Of a DNA stretch of 64,000 nucleotides, positions 27,779 to 36,226 are shown in pieces. Source of the stretch: DATCDR01 sp036510575 (lineage in GTDB: Bacteria > Actinomycetota > Acidimicrobiia > Acidimicrobiales > Bog-793); contig DATCDR010000036.1 in assembly GCA_036510575.1 (NCBI GenBank), forward strand, positions 62,001-126,000, in the 5' to 3' direction. Each line of letters begins with the position of its first letter. The first letter of the stretch is position 1. The translations under genes and the position numbers were made by a program. The notes beneath the pieces are model-generated. The model had not been told where the DNA came from. It ran no database searches and worked only from the letters and a program-made list of their open reading frames with translations.

Positions 27779-28744
27779 ATGGTGGACGCTGAGCCTCTGG
27801 TGTCGGTGATCGTGCCCGTCCTCAATGGCGAACGGCACATCGGCGCGTGCATCTCTTCGATCCTCGATCAGAGCTACACAAACCTCGAACTCGTGATCGC
27901 GAACAACGCATCCACCGACCGCACCGCAGAGATCATCGCTTCCTTCGACGACGCGAGGATTCGGGTGCTCCCGGACATCACAGAGCGCTTCGACATCCAC
28001 TCCAACTGGACGCGCGCCGTCGGCTCGGCCCGCGGAGAGTTCGTCAAGATCGTCTGTCACGACGACCTCCTGCTTCCCGAGTGCCTCACGATCCAGGTCG
28101 GCCTCCTCCGGGACCACCCAACCGCTGCACTGGTCGCGGGCCGGCGGAAGATTATCAACGACCAGGACAAGGTCGTCATTCCCTCGAGAGGCCTAGGCAA
28201 CCTGCTCAAAAACGAGAACCCGCGAGTGATCGCAGGGGATCTCCTTGCACGAGAGTGCACGAGGGCGGGTACCAATCTTCTCGGGGAGCCCGCGAACGTG
28301 CTCATCCGGACCGCTTCGCTCCCGACGCCGCTCTTCGATCCGCGGTGGAAGTACGGCCTCGACATCGAGTTCTACGTGAGGTGCCTGACGGACCGCGATG
28401 CGGTCGTCGACAGTCACACATTGTGCTCCTTCCGGGTGAGCCCGACGCAGATGAGCGCCTCGCTCGCATCGGACCAGGCAAAGGAGCTCCGACTGCTATT
28501 CGAGGAAATCGAGCGACGACACCCAGATGTCGTGTCCCACAGCGACGTCCGCATCGGTGCCGCTCGAGCCCGCCTGCTCTCTCAGGCGCGGCGCCTCGTC
28601 TACCAGCAGATGCGACTTCAGGCGTACCTCAAGAAGCGCTTCGGACGGACCGAGTGCGTCGGCGCCCGTTCGACCGCGCACGACGCACCGGAGGTCGCGC
28701 CAGACTTGATACGCGGCGCAGCAACACCCAATTCTTCAGAGTGA
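27779..28744 (+). CDS. GT2-family glycosyltransferase
   Basis: The 321-residue GT-A enzyme has PLVSVIVPVLNGERHIGACI, then ANNASTDRTAEIIASF, HSNWTRAVGSARGEFVK, and the metal-binding site as KIVCHDDLLLPECL, where HDD replaces DxD as in many GT2 enzymes. EPANVLIRT and YGLDIEFYVRCL follow in the acceptor half. No membrane helices are present, so it acts in the cytoplasm. It stands between the rfbF/rfbG remnants and the transporter remnant at 28755. In the intact locus nothing lies between those genes, so this gene appears to have been inserted into the decayed copy. The sugar is unknown. Confidence 0.83.
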   Translation: MVDAEPLVSVIVPVLNGERHIGACISSILDQSYTNLELVIANNASTDRTAEIIASFDDARIRVLPDITERFDIHSNWTRAVGSARGEFVKIVCHDDLLLPECLTIQVGLLRDHPTAALVAGRRKIINDQDKVVIPSRGLGNLLKNENPRVIAGDLLARECTRAGTNLLGEPANVLIRTASLPTPLFDPRWKYGLDIEFYVRCLTDRDAVVDSHTLCSFRVSPTQMSASLASDQAKELRLLFEEIERRHPDVVSHSDVRIGAARARLLSQARRLVYQQMRLQAYLKKRFGRTECVGARSTAHDAPEVAPDLIRGAATPNSSE

Positions 28745-28754
28745 CACCGTCCTT

Positions 28755-28925
28755 GTGATCTACTACGGCGTCTTGTTCAGCCTTCTCACGTCGGCGCGCT
28801 TCAACCTAAACAACCCCTGGAGAAGCAGGCGGTCGATCAGGTGGCCGCGATCTCGGCTCGCCAGGCTGGTCGCACGTTAGGAGTTCTGTTGCGGTCCCCC
28901 TTCGTTGCAGGTGTTTTTCGCGTAA
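28755..28925 (+). pseudogene. Frameshifted 5' remnant of a DMT/EamA-type transporter gene
   Basis: From GTG 28755 the frame reads VIYYGVLFSLLTSARFNLNN, matching VIYGIVLSFAASVCFNLNN at the start of the intact membrane protein at 32965. A one-base loss near 28816 moves the match to the next frame, which reads LEKQAVDQVAAISARQ and then LGVLLRSPFVAG, matching MEKRAVDQMARLSVRR and VTLLRSPLWLGG. Similarity fades after about 28925. The rest of the gap to 29063 shows no gene. Together with the remnants at 27086-27373 it marks a second, decayed copy of the same locus. Confidence 0.82.
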
Positions 28926-29063
28926 CTACGTTGTGTCCGGACCGGTCACACGAACACGTCGAGTAGCACTCGGTCGCCACGGAGCTCGCAAGATGGGCGG
29001 CGAGCCAGACTAGGAGGGGTTTCCTCGAGGGTGCATCCCGGCAGGTTGGCGACGACGATCGTC

Positions 29064-29597
29064 TCAATGCGGTGGCCAGCTCGGCGCTCCCCGATCACGC
29101 TCCGAGATAACCGTCACCTCTAGCGGCCATTCGATTCCGACGGTGGGATCGTCCCAACGAAGCGACCGGGCGCTTTTTGCGACGTACGGCACGCTGATGA
29201 GGTACGTCATCATGCTCGCGTCCCGAAGAGTCTGGTAGCCGTGAGCGACGCCTCGTGGGACATGTAGGGCGACTGGCTCACTCGCTAACAGGCGAACTCC
29301 AAGCCACTTGCCGTACGTCGGCTCACCTGGACGAAGGTCGACGAGAACATCGAACACCGCTCCGGCGTGGCACCAAAGCGTCTTCGCCTCGGCGTTCGGT
29401 TCGACTTGATAGTGCATACCCCGCACGGTGCCGGACCGGTCGTTCGTCACTATCGAGACCTGACACACTTCGGCCTCGACGCCGAAGGAACGCAGGAGGT
29501 CGAAATCCACCACGCGCCGAAAATCTCCCCGCTCGTCGCTGTGGAATTCAGTAGTTATGAGATAGACGCCGCGAAAGTCGAGCGCCTCCGCGTTCAC
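29064..29597 (-). CDS. RmlC-like NDP-4-keto-6-deoxyhexose 3,5-epimerase
   Basis: The 177-residue cupin enzyme matches the length of dTDP-4-dehydrorhamnose 3,5-epimerase. It has FRGVYLITTEFHSDERGDFR, RGMHYQVEPNAEAK with the catalytic-site histidine, ADVLVDLRPG-type beta strands and HVPRGVAHGYQTL. In RmlC the substrate is dTDP-linked. Here the gene is the last of a minus-strand cassette with rfbF, rfbG and a C-methyltransferase, so the natural substrate is more likely a CDP-4-keto-6-deoxyhexose. The GTG start overlaps the methyltransferase stop as GTGA. No RmlA, RmlB or RmlD gene is seen in the window, which supports the CDP route. Confidence 0.82.
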   Translation of the reverse strand: MNAEALDFRGVYLITTEFHSDERGDFRRVVDFDLLRSFGVEAEVCQVSIVTNDRSGTVRGMHYQVEPNAEAKTLWCHAGAVFDVLVDLRPGEPTYGKWLGVRLLASEPVALHVPRGVAHGYQTLRDASMMTYLISVPYVAKSARSLRWDDPTVGIEWPLEVTVISERDRGAPSWPPH

Positions 29598-30844
29598 GGC
29601 CCACCAATAACGGTCATCGCTGGGACAGCGAGCCAGCTGCGAGCGTCGGGCGTCAAGCGTTCAATGATCGCCGCGATCTCTGGTGCAATGTTCCAAGGCA
29701 GGACCAGGACGTCGCTTGGATCCGCGCCGGCGAGCTCGTCGGGAGGTACGACGCGGATGTGGCTTCCGGGAAGATACTTCCCCTGCTTCTCGATGCTTCC
29801 ATCGGCGCAGAGGAGCACCTGGTCAGCAGTGACTCCAGCGGCATTGAGCAGCGTGTTCCCCTTCGCGGCGGCGCCGTAGGCCGCGACTCGGTCTCCTGCT
29901 GCTGAGCGCTCGAGCAACCAGGTTGCCAATCCTTCCACTGTGGAATGGCTTCGCTTTGCGAAATCGGTCCACAAGTCGGGCGACAAGAGCCCCGCCGTCG
30001 CTTCGTGGGCTATGGCGCGCGCGACGGAACCGTCGTCATGACCCTTTCCTTTCGGAATGATCCAGTAGCGGTAGGAGCCGCCGTGGGTGGGGAGCTCCTC
30101 CACTCGGACGAGCTCGAGTCCGAGTGGGGCGACGGCTCGCCGTACCGCGTGCGCCGAAAGGTACGAGAAGTGCTCATGGTAGATCGTGTCGAATTGGGTC
30201 TTCTGGAGCAGGTTGAGGAACGACGGGTTTTCCACCGTGATGAGTGTCTCTGGGCCGGCGAGCGCGGCGAGCCCTGCAATGAAATCGTGCAGGTCTGGAA
30301 CATGGGCCATCACGTTGTTTGCCGCGATGAGTTTCGGATGGCCGACTTCGGAGGCGATCTCGGCCCCGACATCTGCTCCGAGAAAGACCGACCTCGTGTC
30401 AATGCCGTCGGCTCGCGCGATTTCGGCGACATTGTCCGCCGGCTCGATACCAAGGGTCCGGACCCCCAGTTGCTGGAAGCAGCGAAGGAGATAACCGTCG
30501 TTGCTCGCGACCTCGACCACGAACGAGGAGTCGTCGAGCCCGAGCTCGCCGGTCATCCGCTCGGCGAACGACTGTGCATGGGCGACCCACGAGGTGGAGA
30601 CCGACGATAGGTAGGGGTAATCGTTCTGAAAAATGCGTTCCGGCAGGACGAATTCGCCGATCTGACCCAGTCCACACTCCGAACACACTGAGAGATGAAG
30701 GGGGAAGCACTCCTCTGGGGCATCGGCTGACAGCAGAAACTCGTTCGAGATCGGTTGCTCGCCGAGGTCGAGCACTGAGGTCAACGACTCCGACCCACAT
30801 CCTCTGCAAACCCGGATTCCTCGATTCGTCAACGATTCACGCAT
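29594..30844 (-). CDS. NDP-deoxyhexose C-methyltransferase (TylC3/EryBIII/TcaB9-type)
   Basis: The 416-residue protein has the three-part layout of sugar C-methyltransferases. An N-terminal zinc domain carries RVCRGCGSESLTSVLDLGEQ and SVCSECGLGQIG. The SAM domain has VEVASNDGYLLRCFQQLGV and NVMAHVPDLHDF. The segment TIYHEHFSYLS holds the Y-x-E-H residues used for catalysis in TcaB9-type 3-C-methyltransferases. A C-terminal domain begins VAAYGAAAKGNTLLNAAG. These enzymes add a methyl branch to C3 of a 4-keto deoxyhexose. The longer frame back to 31009 overlaps rfbG heavily; ATG 30844 overlaps the rfbG stop by 8 bases and starts the zinc domain correctly. The product is predicted to be a branched CDP-sugar. 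Confidence 0.87.
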   Translation of the reverse strand: MRESLTNRGIRVCRGCGSESLTSVLDLGEQPISNEFLLSADAPEECFPLHLSVCSECGLGQIGEFVLPERIFQNDYPYLSSVSTSWVAHAQSFAERMTGELGLDDSSFVVEVASNDGYLLRCFQQLGVRTLGIEPADNVAEIARADGIDTRSVFLGADVGAEIASEVGHPKLIAANNVMAHVPDLHDFIAGLAALAGPETLITVENPSFLNLLQKTQFDTIYHEHFSYLSAHAVRRAVAPLGLELVRVEELPTHGGSYRYWIIPKGKGHDDGSVARAIAHEATAGLLSPDLWTDFAKRSHSTVEGLATWLLERSAAGDRVAAYGAAAKGNTLLNAAGVTADQVLLCADGSIEKQGKYLPGSHIRVVPPDELAGADPSDVLVLPWNIAPEIAAIIERLTPDARSWLAVPAMTVIGGP

Positions 30845-31937
30845 GTTCACGACTACGCCTTTCCACCTGAAACCTGTACTCGTCGAGTTGCTCGCCAGTG
30901 AGCTCAGATGCCGACTTACCGGATTGAACTCCCATATACCAGGACAACGTGAGCTCGACTGCCTCTTGCCAGTCGAGCACGCCTGACCAACCAAGGTCCC
31001 GCATGGCAAGCGTGGAATCGAGGGTCAAGGTTGCCATTTCGTGGTAGGTCGGTTCAGCCGTGGCCACCCACGGCTGCTCGGGGAGGCTGCCGCCAAGGTC
31101 GGTCCAGACCTTTGCCGCAAGTGTGACGATGTCTTGCACGGGAGCGGCGTCTAATTCAGTCGGTCCGAAGTTGTACGACTTCGAGACCTGGAGGTCGGTG
31201 GCGAGTGACTCGGCGAACACCAAGTAGCCGCGGAGCGGTTCAAGCACGTGTTGCCATGGCCGTACTCCTGCCGGGTTCCGAAGAACAAGCGTCTCGTCCG
31301 CCGACCAAGCACGAACCAAGTCGGGCAACAGACGGTCGAGTGACCAGTCCCCTCCGCCGATGACATTGCCTGCGCGAGCGGTCCCTAGCCGAGTGCCAGT
31401 CGAGGGCCAGGCGGCGACCACGAGTTCGGCGGCTGCCTTGCTGGCGGCATACGGATCGAGACCCCCAAGAAAACTTTGCTCAGAGAACGGCGTGGACTGT
31501 CGCGGGTCGTACACCTTGTCGGTGGTGATGACGAGACAGGCGATGACGCTAGGTGTCTCGCAAGCGAACCGAACAACGTCGGCAGTGCCTTGGATATTGG
31601 AACGAAAGGTGCGATACGGATCGCTGTAGCCGACCACGACGAGCGACTGGGCAGCGAGATGAAGCACAACTTCGGGCGCCAACTCCGCTGCTGCTTGCTG
31701 CCAAAGCTCGGAGGTAATCTCGCCCCGCAGATCATGCACCCGAGCGAGACCCAGCTGCTCCCATAACGACGGCGTCGTGGGAGGTTCGGGAAGCGAGAGA
31801 CCGATCACCTCAGCGCCAATAGCATCTAGCCAATACGCCAGCCACGAACCTTTGAATCCCGTGTGCCCGGTCAGCAGGACCCGACGACCTCGCCAGAACG
31901 TCGGATCCGGAAGATGCTGGCGCGACTCTCCACTCAC
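30837..31937 (-). CDS. rfbG: CDP-glucose 4,6-dehydratase
   Basis: The 366-residue extended SDR converts CDP-glucose to CDP-4-keto-6-deoxyglucose. RRVLLTGHTGFKGSWLAYWL is the NAD loop typical of RfbG. LHLAAQSLVVVGYSDP and VITTDKVYDPRQ follow, and the catalytic DPYAASKAAAELV contains YxxxK. GNVIGGGDWSLDRLLPD and RPWQHVLEPLRGYL are also RfbG-like. I place the start at GTG 31935-31937, which overlaps the rfbF stop as GTGA; the longer frame to 32018 lies inside rfbF. The length is close to the known ~359 residues. It is the second gene of the four-gene CDP-sugar cassette. Confidence 0.92.
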   Translation of the reverse strand: MSGESRQHLPDPTFWRGRRVLLTGHTGFKGSWLAYWLDAIGAEVIGLSLPEPPTTPSLWEQLGLARVHDLRGEITSELWQQAAAELAPEVVLHLAAQSLVVVGYSDPYRTFRSNIQGTADVVRFACETPSVIACLVITTDKVYDPRQSTPFSEQSFLGGLDPYAASKAAAELVVAAWPSTGTRLGTARAGNVIGGGDWSLDRLLPDLVRAWSADETLVLRNPAGVRPWQHVLEPLRGYLVFAESLATDLQVSKSYNFGPTELDAAPVQDIVTLAAKVWTDLGGSLPEQPWVATAEPTYHEMATLTLDSTLAMRDLGWSGVLDWQEAVELTLSWYMGVQSGKSASELTGEQLDEYRFQVERRSREHA

Positions 31938-32704
31938 TGCTGCAACCACGGGGCCTGCCCGGTGGCCCACAGCCGATTTAGCTCGTCTCGGTCGCGCAAG
32001 GTGTCCATTGGCTGCCAAAAGCCATCGTGGCGGAAGCAGGCGAGTTGCCCGGCTGCCGCAAGATGCTCGAGGGGCTCCGCCTCCCAGGCAGTGCTGTCAC
32101 CGGCGATGAGGTCGATTACTGATGGCGATAGCATGAAAAATCCGCCGTTAATCCAAGCGTCCCCCCCCTCCGGTTTCTCCTTGAAGTTGACGACCCGGTC
32201 ACCCTCGATTTCGAGGGCTCCGAACCGAGCCGGTGGTCGGACGGCGGTCACTGTCGCCAGCGTTCCCTGCTCCTCGTGGAAGGCCTTCAATGCAGTCACA
32301 TCGATCGGCCCCACCGCGTCGCCGTAGGTCATGGCGAAGACGTCCTCCCCGTCGAGATAGGTAGCGACGCGGGCAATCCTGCCTCCGGTCTGGGTGGTGT
32401 CGCCAGTATCGACAAGCGTGACGTTCCATGGCTCGAGTTCGCGGTGATACACCGTGACTTCACCGTTGGACAGGTCGAAGCTCACGTCAGACCCATGGAG
32501 CACAAAGTTCGAGAAGTACTCCTTGATTACGTAACCCTTGTACCCGCAGCACACCAGGAAATCGGTGAAACCGTGGGCAGCATAGATCTTCATGATGTGC
32601 CAGAGAATCGGCTTGGTACCGATCTCGACCATGGGCTTCGGGCGCACGGAGGTCTCTTCTGAGAGCCTGGTCCCGAGACCGCCGGCAAGGATTACGACCT
32701 TCAT
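31934..32704 (-). CDS. rfbF: Glucose-1-phosphate cytidylyltransferase
   Basis: The 256-residue enzyme makes CDP-glucose from CTP and glucose 1-phosphate. The N-terminal signature is VILAGGLGTRLSEETSVRPK, with the phosphate loop and catalytic lysine, then PILWHIMKIYAAHGFTDF and YVIKEYFSNF. The length and GYKGYVIKEYF stretch fit RfbF better than RmlA. I start at ATG 32704 because a decayed copy of the gene begins at the equivalent ATG; a GTG at 32722 would add six residues. It is the first gene of the CDP-sugar cassette. The upstream 32726-32771 carries two 23-bp tandem repeats with a TATAGT element, a likely control region. Confidence 0.93.
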   Translation of the reverse strand: MKVVILAGGLGTRLSEETSVRPKPMVEIGTKPILWHIMKIYAAHGFTDFLVCCGYKGYVIKEYFSNFVLHGSDVSFDLSNGEVTVYHRELEPWNVTLVDTGDTTQTGGRIARVATYLDGEDVFAMTYGDAVGPIDVTALKAFHEEQGTLATVTAVRPPARFGALEIEGDRVVNFKEKPEGGDAWINGGFFMLSPSVIDLIAGDSTAWEAEPLEHLAAAGQLACFRHDGFWQPMDTLRDRDELNRLWATGQAPWLQQ

Positions 32705-32725
32705 GCTGGACAGGGCTCCCACGGA

Positions 32726-32771
32726 ACTCGCTAACTAGCGGACGATAAACTCGCTAACCAGCCGACTATAA
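32726..32771. repeat. Two 23-bp imperfect tandem repeats upstream of rfbF
   Basis: Units 32726-32748 and 32749-32771 differ at three positions; both begin ACTCGCTAAC and end ATAA. On the minus strand the second unit contains TATAGT (complement of 32765-32770), a good -10 hexamer about 61 bases before the rfbF ATG. On the plus strand TATAAA (32767-32772) faces the transporter gene. Part of this (TTATAGTC) is kept in front of the decayed rfbF copy near 27420-27430. The repeats may be operator sites or part of a bidirectional promoter. Confidence 0.55.
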
Positions 32772-32964
32772 ACCAGCCCCCTCCCGTTGGGCCGGAACTC
32801 GGCTTACAGTTGAGTTGGCATCGCGGATGTGGCGGTGCGATGTGGTGCGCGCCTTGCTGCCGTCGGCAATGATTGCGTGTGCACTCGGTTCCTCGACAGC
32901 CAGAATCCGCGGCCAGCCGGAAGTTGTCCGTGGCATCTCCCGGCACGCTGGCGATGCACCCCTC

Positions 32965-33939
32965 GTGATCTACGGAATCGTTCTGTCGTTCGCCGCGTCC
33001 GTCTGCTTCAACCTGAACAACCTCATGGAGAAGCGTGCGGTCGATCAGATGGCAAGACTGTCCGTTCGCCGAACGCGGCACATGGTCGTCACGCTTCTGC
33101 GATCACCGCTCTGGCTGGGCGGCTTCGCCCTTGGCGTACTCGCGGTAGTGCTGCTCACCCTCGCGTATTCGCTCGTTTCGATCGCGATCGTCCAATCGAT
33201 CTTCGGAGCGGGAATCGTCCTCCTGGTGCCGGCCTCCCGGCTTTGGCTAGGCGAGCACCTGGGAAAGCGCGAGGTTGGCGGGCTCTGCCTTATCATCTCG
33301 GCGGTCGTGCTGGTCTCAGTGTCGCTCGGCAGTTCATCCGCGCCCATCGACTCCCTTTCGTTGCTCCGAGTGATGGTCGTGAGCGGGCTCACGCTTGTGT
33401 CCGCGGGGCTCCTCTTCGGGGCGCTCCGCCGATCCTCGACCGACGTCAGCATCGCTTTGGGTGCCTCGTGCGGACTCATCTATGGCGTCGCGTCGATCCA
33501 GTCGAAGAGTGCGTCGGTGCTTCTTGAACATCGCGGGCTAGTGCACGGCATTGTCCGGGTTTTAGGGTCGCCCTACCCGTACGCGTTCCTTGTTGCATCA
33601 CTCCTAGGCCTTGTGGTCTTCCAAGCGAGCCTCCAGCGCGTACGAATCGCGCTCGCGGCGCCAATGGTCAACATCGTCGGCAGCGCCTACACCGTCGGCG
33701 TGGGCATGCTCATCTTCGACGAGAGATTGCCCGCGAACCCTGCGCTCGCAAGTCTTCGCCTCGGTGGGTTCGCGGTCGTCCTCGTCGGTACGTGGATCCT
33801 CGCCACGGGAAATCCGGTCGTAGAGCGCGCTGCCGCCGTCCTTCCCGACAACGACACTGCCGAGATAGCGCCGAAAGAAGCGCCGCCCCAACTACAGCCA
33901 GACCGTCCAGATACGTGCCCGATCGACGGTTCCATCTAG
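32965..33939 (+). CDS. DMT/EamA-like membrane transporter
   Basis: The 324-residue protein has about nine to ten short hydrophobic helices without a long soluble domain except a proline-rich tail of ~40 residues. It begins VIYGIVLSFAASVCFNLNNL, with MEKRAVDQM after helix one, then VQSIFGAGIVLLVPASRLWL and GLCLIISAVVLVSVS, typical of drug/metabolite transporter helices with an internal repeat. Members move small metabolites or lipid-linked sugars (for example EmrE- or ArnE-like). The frame stays open back to TTG 32815, but the decayed copy at 28755 begins to match at this GTG, so I chose 32965. It is divergent from rfbF, 260 bp apart. The substrate is unknown. Confidence 0.7.
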   Translation: MIYGIVLSFAASVCFNLNNLMEKRAVDQMARLSVRRTRHMVVTLLRSPLWLGGFALGVLAVVLLTLAYSLVSIAIVQSIFGAGIVLLVPASRLWLGEHLGKREVGGLCLIISAVVLVSVSLGSSSAPIDSLSLLRVMVVSGLTLVSAGLLFGALRRSSTDVSIALGASCGLIYGVASIQSKSASVLLEHRGLVHGIVRVLGSPYPYAFLVASLLGLVVFQASLQRVRIALAAPMVNIVGSAYTVGVGMLIFDERLPANPALASLRLGGFAVVLVGTWILATGNPVVERAAAVLPDNDTAEIAPKEAPPQLQPDRPDTCPIDGSI

Positions 33940-34555
33940 ATCCTCGGCTCCACCTTTCTCGAAGCTTTCCATGCGCCAGGTCGAGGTTTCGCGCACCTTC
34001 GGCTTCGTAGTAGCCACCTCGACGATCCTTGGCCACCTAGCGGGATCGGAATCACTTTCATCCATCGCTTGACGAAGGCAAGATCTGGTTCGGTCAGGCG
34101 GTCGCAGGTAGCCGGCGGAAAGGAATATCCGGACGCTCTGCGTTCATCCTCCCGATACTCGACCGGGCAGAAGCTTGCCTTGCGAAAAGGCCAACTGAGC
34201 GCGACGTCGAGGTTCACACCCGGACCTACGTAAAGCGAGAAGGCGCGACGGACCTCGCGTAGCATCAGGTGGAAACTTGAGAAACTCGTGAGTTCGTGCC
34301 CAGCATTAGGTGGCTGATGAGGAACCTCGCAGACCATGTCCCGACGTTGCGGAGCGGTTCGTGGGAGGCGTGTTCGTGGCTCTACCGTAGACGAGCTGGG
34401 CTCCATCATCGAGGGCCTGATCGAGCGAATAGTGGCCGAAGACCGCCTCGCTGATCCCCTTACAAGTTCCTTCGCTCAGGTTCAGGGCTACCAACTACTT
34501 GGGGTCGCTTGGGTCAGCGTGATCACCACATGGGAGCAGATATGCATCGCTGACA
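33940..34555. other. Gene-poor stretch with a probable GT2 fragment
   Basis: These 616 bases lie between the convergent transporter and GT2 genes. The minus strand at 34119-34292 holds a protein-like fragment, described separately. The remainder contains short frames on both strands (for example 34336-34581 on the plus strand) with no recognisable similarity. I see no intact gene here. Confidence 0.45.
34119..34292 (-). pseudogene. Probable remnant of a GtrB-type GT2 glycosyltransferase
   Basis: Within a longer minus-strand frame the segment reads SSFHLMLREVRRAFSLYVGP, then ALSWPFRKASFCPVEYRED, then ERRASGYSF. This resembles the acceptor half of polyprenyl-phosphate GT2 enzymes, where a conserved arginine region is followed by R-x2-G/S-SGYSF before the membrane helices. 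Neither the N-terminal GT-A motifs nor the membrane helices are found around it. Recognition is from memory of the family pattern, so this is tentative. Confidence 0.35.
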
Positions 34556-35692
34556 TCACTCGGTGGAGTCGGGTAAATTGATCGATTCCTTAATGACATA
34601 GAGCGGTCGATGCTTGATCTCGCGATAGATCCGGCCGATGTACTCTCCGAGCACGCCGGCGCAGATCAGTTGAATGCCACCGAGGAACAGCAGCACACAC
34701 ATCAGCGACGCGTATCCTGGAATCTGGTCGGCAGGATGGATCAGTTTTCCTGCAATTATCCAACAGATGTAGGTCATGCTCGCCAACGTCACTAATGCTC
34801 CGAGTTGGAGGGCGAGCCGTAGCGGGCGCTCCGAAAACCCCGTGATCCCATTCACGGCCAGCCGAAACATCTTTCCCAGGTTGTAGCTCGTGGTCCCGCC
34901 GTGTCGGGGATCCCGGATGTAATTGATCGGTACCTGGCGGAACCCGAGCCAAGACACCATCCCGCGCAGATACCTGCTCTCCTCTCTCATTGAACGAAGC
35001 GCGAGAACCACCTTGCGATCCATGAGGCGGAAATCACCAGCATCAATCGTCATCGGAGTCTCCGACAGGCGAGACAAAAGGCGGTAAAAGGCTCGGGCGC
35101 TGAGCACCTTGAGTGTCGATTCTCCGCGGCGCGCATCACGCACCCCGTAGACAACCTGCGCCCCCGCTCGCCATTCCTCAACCATTCGCGCGATGACCTC
35201 AGGGGGATCTTGGAGATCGCTGTCGATGACGACCACCGCATCTCCTGATGTGTGGTCAAGGCCACAAGTAATGGCGACCTGATGCCCGAAGTTGCGAGAC
35301 AGCTGAATCACCCGCAGCCTCGTGTCCATCGCGGCGGCCTCGCGAAGGTGATCCGGTGACTTGTCGGTACTTCCGTCATCGACGAGCACCATCTCCCAGC
35401 CAGCGTCCAGGTCAAGCCCGTCGAGTACGCAGCGACACCTGCGAACGAACTCATCGATGCACTCTTCCTCGTGGTACACGGGCGCGACAACAGAAAGAGT
35501 CGGATGCGCGGGCGAGTCCACGACGATGATGGTATTCGAATCTATCTTCTTCGGCGCGGAGTCGATCTCGAAATCCTGCGTCGGCGTGCCCCTAACCGTC
35601 GCCCAACAGCGAGTGAGACTGCCTTGGGAACCGGTGTACTTACGCCGCGAGCTCTCGTGATGTTGGCGCCGCCGAGAGAGCAGAGTCTGCAT
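34556..35692 (-). CDS. GT2 glycosyltransferase with two C-terminal membrane helices (GtrB/DPM1-like)
   Basis: The 378-residue protein has TLSVVAPVYHEEECIDEFVR, the nucleotide motif LVDDGSTDKSPDHL, LSRNFGHQVAITCGLDHTSG, and the metal-binding VVIDSDLQDPPEVIARM. DAGDFRLMDRKVVLAL and the HGGTTSYNLGKMFRLAVNGI segment follow. Two hydrophobic helices come at about 295-345, then GEYIGRIYREIKHRPLYVIK. This is a textbook GtrB-family polyprenyl-phosphate glucosyl/mannosyltransferase. The domain begins only at residue ~65. A GTG at 35521 just before it is an alternative start, but no ribosome site is visible for it. The enzyme acts at the inner face of the membrane and supplies a GT-C enzyme. Confidence 0.88.
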   Translation of the reverse strand: MQTLLSRRRQHHESSRRKYTGSQGSLTRCWATVRGTPTQDFEIDSAPKKIDSNTIIVVDSPAHPTLSVVAPVYHEEECIDEFVRRCRCVLDGLDLDAGWEMVLVDDGSTDKSPDHLREAAAMDTRLRVIQLSRNFGHQVAITCGLDHTSGDAVVVIDSDLQDPPEVIARMVEEWRAGAQVVYGVRDARRGESTLKVLSARAFYRLLSRLSETPMTIDAGDFRLMDRKVVLALRSMREESRYLRGMVSWLGFRQVPINYIRDPRHGGTTSYNLGKMFRLAVNGITGFSERPLRLALQLGALVTLASMTYICWIIAGKLIHPADQIPGYASLMCVLLFLGGIQLICAGVLGEYIGRIYREIKHRPLYVIKESINLPDSTE

Positions 35693-36226
35693 CGATGGCG
35701 AGGCCTCCTATCGAGGCTCGGGCGCGGTCGTTCGACTCCGAGCAGAGTTTGGAAGTGTTCCCCGAGGAAGAGCACCGCCCTGGCCGTCGTGTTGACAACG
35801 AGGTCCTTGTAGCCCCGTTGTGATCCGAACTTCGGCTAGCCCGATCGCCTACCATCCGGCCGTGGATGAGCGCGTGACCGTCGACTTTGCGTGGCAAGTG
35901 GTCGGTGGCGTCAGGCTCGATAGCAACTGTCGCCATTGGTCTTCGATGAATTCGCGTCGTCTGCTGGTACCCGGTGACCTTCCACCAGGTCGCCAACCAA
36001 CGGTGCTCCAGGAGCTCGTCACCGACACTGTCAGCCTCGGCGGCCCAGAACAGGATGATACTTTTGGGCGATTCTCGAAGCGCTCATCATGGGCACCCGC
36101 GCGATGGATGGAACAGCATTGATGCCACCAACTGTGTGCGCGCTGAACGAAGACAGTCGTGACTGCCGCGCGCCGAGCCTGGTCAGTGGTGTCCTCGAAC
36201 GAGCGTTGTCGGCTCCGGCGCCTTAG
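35693..36226. other. Intergenic stretch, no gene recognised
   Basis: These 534 bases lie between the divergently read GT2 gene (34556-35692) and the membrane protein at 36227. A minus-strand frame around 35740-35820 reads YKDLVVNTTARAVLFLGEHF and looks coding-like, but it has no recognisable family and no clear start. It may be a relic. No terminator or promoter is obvious. Confidence 0.35.

Noticed and set aside
27419..28117. A 232-codon minus-strand frame opposite the GT2 gene
   Set aside because: Its residues mirror the GT2 coding strand and it has no motif of its own. The GT2 frame shows all family motifs.
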